Positions 4,804 to 5,829 of a DNA stretch of 5,829 nucleotides are shown here, in pieces. Location of the stretch: positions 1-5,829 of the forward strand of contig JAWXUP010000113.1 of NCBI GenBank assembly GCA_044426345.1. Direction: 5' to 3'. Within the stretch, counting starts at the first letter, position 1. Every line of letters begins with the position of its first letter. The notes beneath the pieces were generated by a model. That model had not been told where the DNA came from. It did no database searches and saw nothing but the letters and a program-made list of their open reading frames with translations. Made by a program: the position numbers and the translations under genes. The DNA comes from CAYJLC01 sp044426345 (GTDB lineage Bacteria; Bacillota; Clostridia; Oscillospirales; Butyricicoccaceae).

Positions 4804-5829
4804 ATGAGCGATATTATTTTTGAAAAAATCTACGTGGAAACCTGTGTTGATAGCGATAAAGACGGCAAATTAGATTTAATCGCAGTATACGTTAGACGTC
4901 CCAAAAACCAAATGAATGTACCGGCTATTTTTGTAGCAAATCCGTATATGATGTCTTGTAATGAGGATTGGTATGATGTTTATGATGTTGATAAGCCTAT
5001 TGAAATCATCGAAAACCAAAATATTTCTGAGCAAGATATTAGATTTGATTTCTCTGCAAAAAATGATTTGGGTGACATAACACCACGCGTTACAAGAGGT
5101 TATGCTGATGTTAGTCCGTGCAATGAAGATTTCGAGCTTGAGTGTATATCTGAACTTTATTCCCATCTTGAAAAACGAGGTTACGCATCGGTTTTTTCTG
5201 CCGGATTAGGTACTTTGGGTTCGCAAGGCGTTGTAAATACTGGTTCTTATGATGAAGTTCTTGCTTTTAAATCAGTTATTGACTGGCTTTGTGGAAGAAC
5301 TCGTGCGTTTACAAATCAAATAGATAATATAGAAGTTCGTGCTGATTGGTGTAGCAAAAAAGTCGCAATGAGCGCAAAATCTTATCTAGGAACGCTCGCG
5401 ATTGGTGTAGCAACAACTGGTGTAGAAGGTTTGGAAACAATCATTCCTGAAGCAGGTATATCAAATTGGTATGAATATTATCGCTATAATGGTTTGACTT
5501 TACCAGCTTATGAGTGGCAAGGAGACGATTTAGATTTACTTGCAAAATATTGTTCTAGCCGAGCTAAAGATGAGCAAGATTTCGCATCAATTAAACAAAT
5601 TTTTGATAAAAACGATGCCTTTCTTGCAAAAAATATCGATAGAGTATCTGGAAACTACAATAAGTTTTGGGATGAACGCAACTATTTGAATAATGCTGAA
5701 AAAATCAAAGCTTCAGTTTTTATAATTCATGGTATAAATGATTGGAATGTAAAAACTAGTCACTGTTATAACCTTTTCAAAGAGCTTGAAAAATACGATA
5801 TAGACCGTAAATTATGTTACATCAAGGCG
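4804..5829 (+). CDS. PepX-like Xaa-Pro dipeptidyl-peptidase (family S15), 3' truncated by window
   Basis: The frame is open from ATG 4804 to the window end (342 residues visible). S15 enzymes of this type release Xaa-Pro dipeptides from peptide N-termini; no signal peptide is seen, so it is probably cytoplasmic. The N-terminus has the family's acidic DSDKDGKLD (16-24). Further blocks match lactococcal PepX: GLGTLGSQG, NTGSYDE, the VIDWLCGRTRAFTN segment, the catalytic serine in AKSYLGT (Ser193), TTGVEGLE, EAGISNWYEYYRYNGL and HGINDWNVK with the probable catalytic Asp313. The Ser-Asp distance of 120 residues equals that of L. lactis PepX (Ser348, Asp468). The histidine lies beyond the window. 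Two oddities: the usual Gly two residues before the serine is Ala192-1 (SAKSYLG instead of GKSYLG), and catalytic residues come about 155 positions earlier than in L. lactis, so the separate N-terminal helical domain is absent. A glutaryl/cocaine-esterase-type S15 hydrolase is less likely given the PepX-specific blocks. Confidence 0.9.
   Translation, partial: MSDIIFEKIYVETCVDSDKDGKLDLIAVYVRRPKNQMNVPAIFVANPYMMSCNEDWYDVYDVDKPIEIIENQNISEQDIRFDFSAKNDLGDITPRVTRGYADVSPCNEDFELECISELYSHLEKRGYASVFSAGLGTLGSQGVVNTGSYDEVLAFKSVIDWLCGRTRAFTNQIDNIEVRADWCSKKVAMSAKSYLGTLAIGVATTGVEGLETIIPEAGISNWYEYYRYNGLTLPAYEWQGDDLDLLAKYCSSRAKDEQDFASIKQIFDKNDAFLAKNIDRVSGNYNKFWDERNYLNNAEKIKASVFIIHGINDWNVKTSHCYNLFKELEKYDIDRKLCYIKA

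Noticed and set aside
4876..5166. Open reverse-strand frame of about 96 codons
   Set aside because: The + strand here encodes a conserved PepX N-terminal region; the antisense frame has no supporting signals.

Overview
The window is AT-rich bacterial DNA with sigma-A type promoters, clear Shine-Dalgarno sites, a likely TTG start and intrinsic terminators. Together with a pyruvate formate-lyase system and a PepX-type peptidase, this suggests a fermentative, low-GC Gram-positive anaerobe (Bacillota, perhaps a clostridial lineage). The genus cannot be told from the sequence. All genes are on the + strand and the window cuts a gene at each end.

Layout: (1) 1-1657 holds the 3' part of pflB (pyruvate formate-lyase, with its glycyl-radical loop) and a complete, overlapping pflA (its radical-SAM activating enzyme), closed by a hairpin at about 1659-1718. 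(2) 1719-1950 is a separate tRNA unit: a tRNA-Leu(CAA) gene with a near-consensus promoter, a second candidate promoter upstream, a doubled CCA at the 3' end, a small trailer hairpin and an intrinsic terminator. (3) 1951-3367 holds a short upstream region with two palindromic sequences, one major facilitator superfamily (MFS) transporter starting at TTG 2069, and an 80-bp nested inverted repeat that probably ends it. (4) 3422-5829 is a new unit with its own good promoter: a second, unrelated-looking MFS transporter of the YihN-like type, followed 17 nt later by a PepX-like Xaa-Pro dipeptidyl-peptidase that runs off the window.

How the genes fit together: PflA installs the glycyl radical on PflB, which cleaves pyruvate to acetyl-CoA and formate, a core anaerobic fermentation step. 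The MFS-pepX pair looks like an operon, so the transporter may handle peptides, amino acids or their by-products, but its substrate cannot be read from the sequence. I saw no phage, CRISPR, transposase or defence genes. The least ordinary features are the tRNA 3' end, the nested inverted repeat at 3288-3367, and a PepX that lacks the N-terminal domain of the lactic acid bacterial enzymes.
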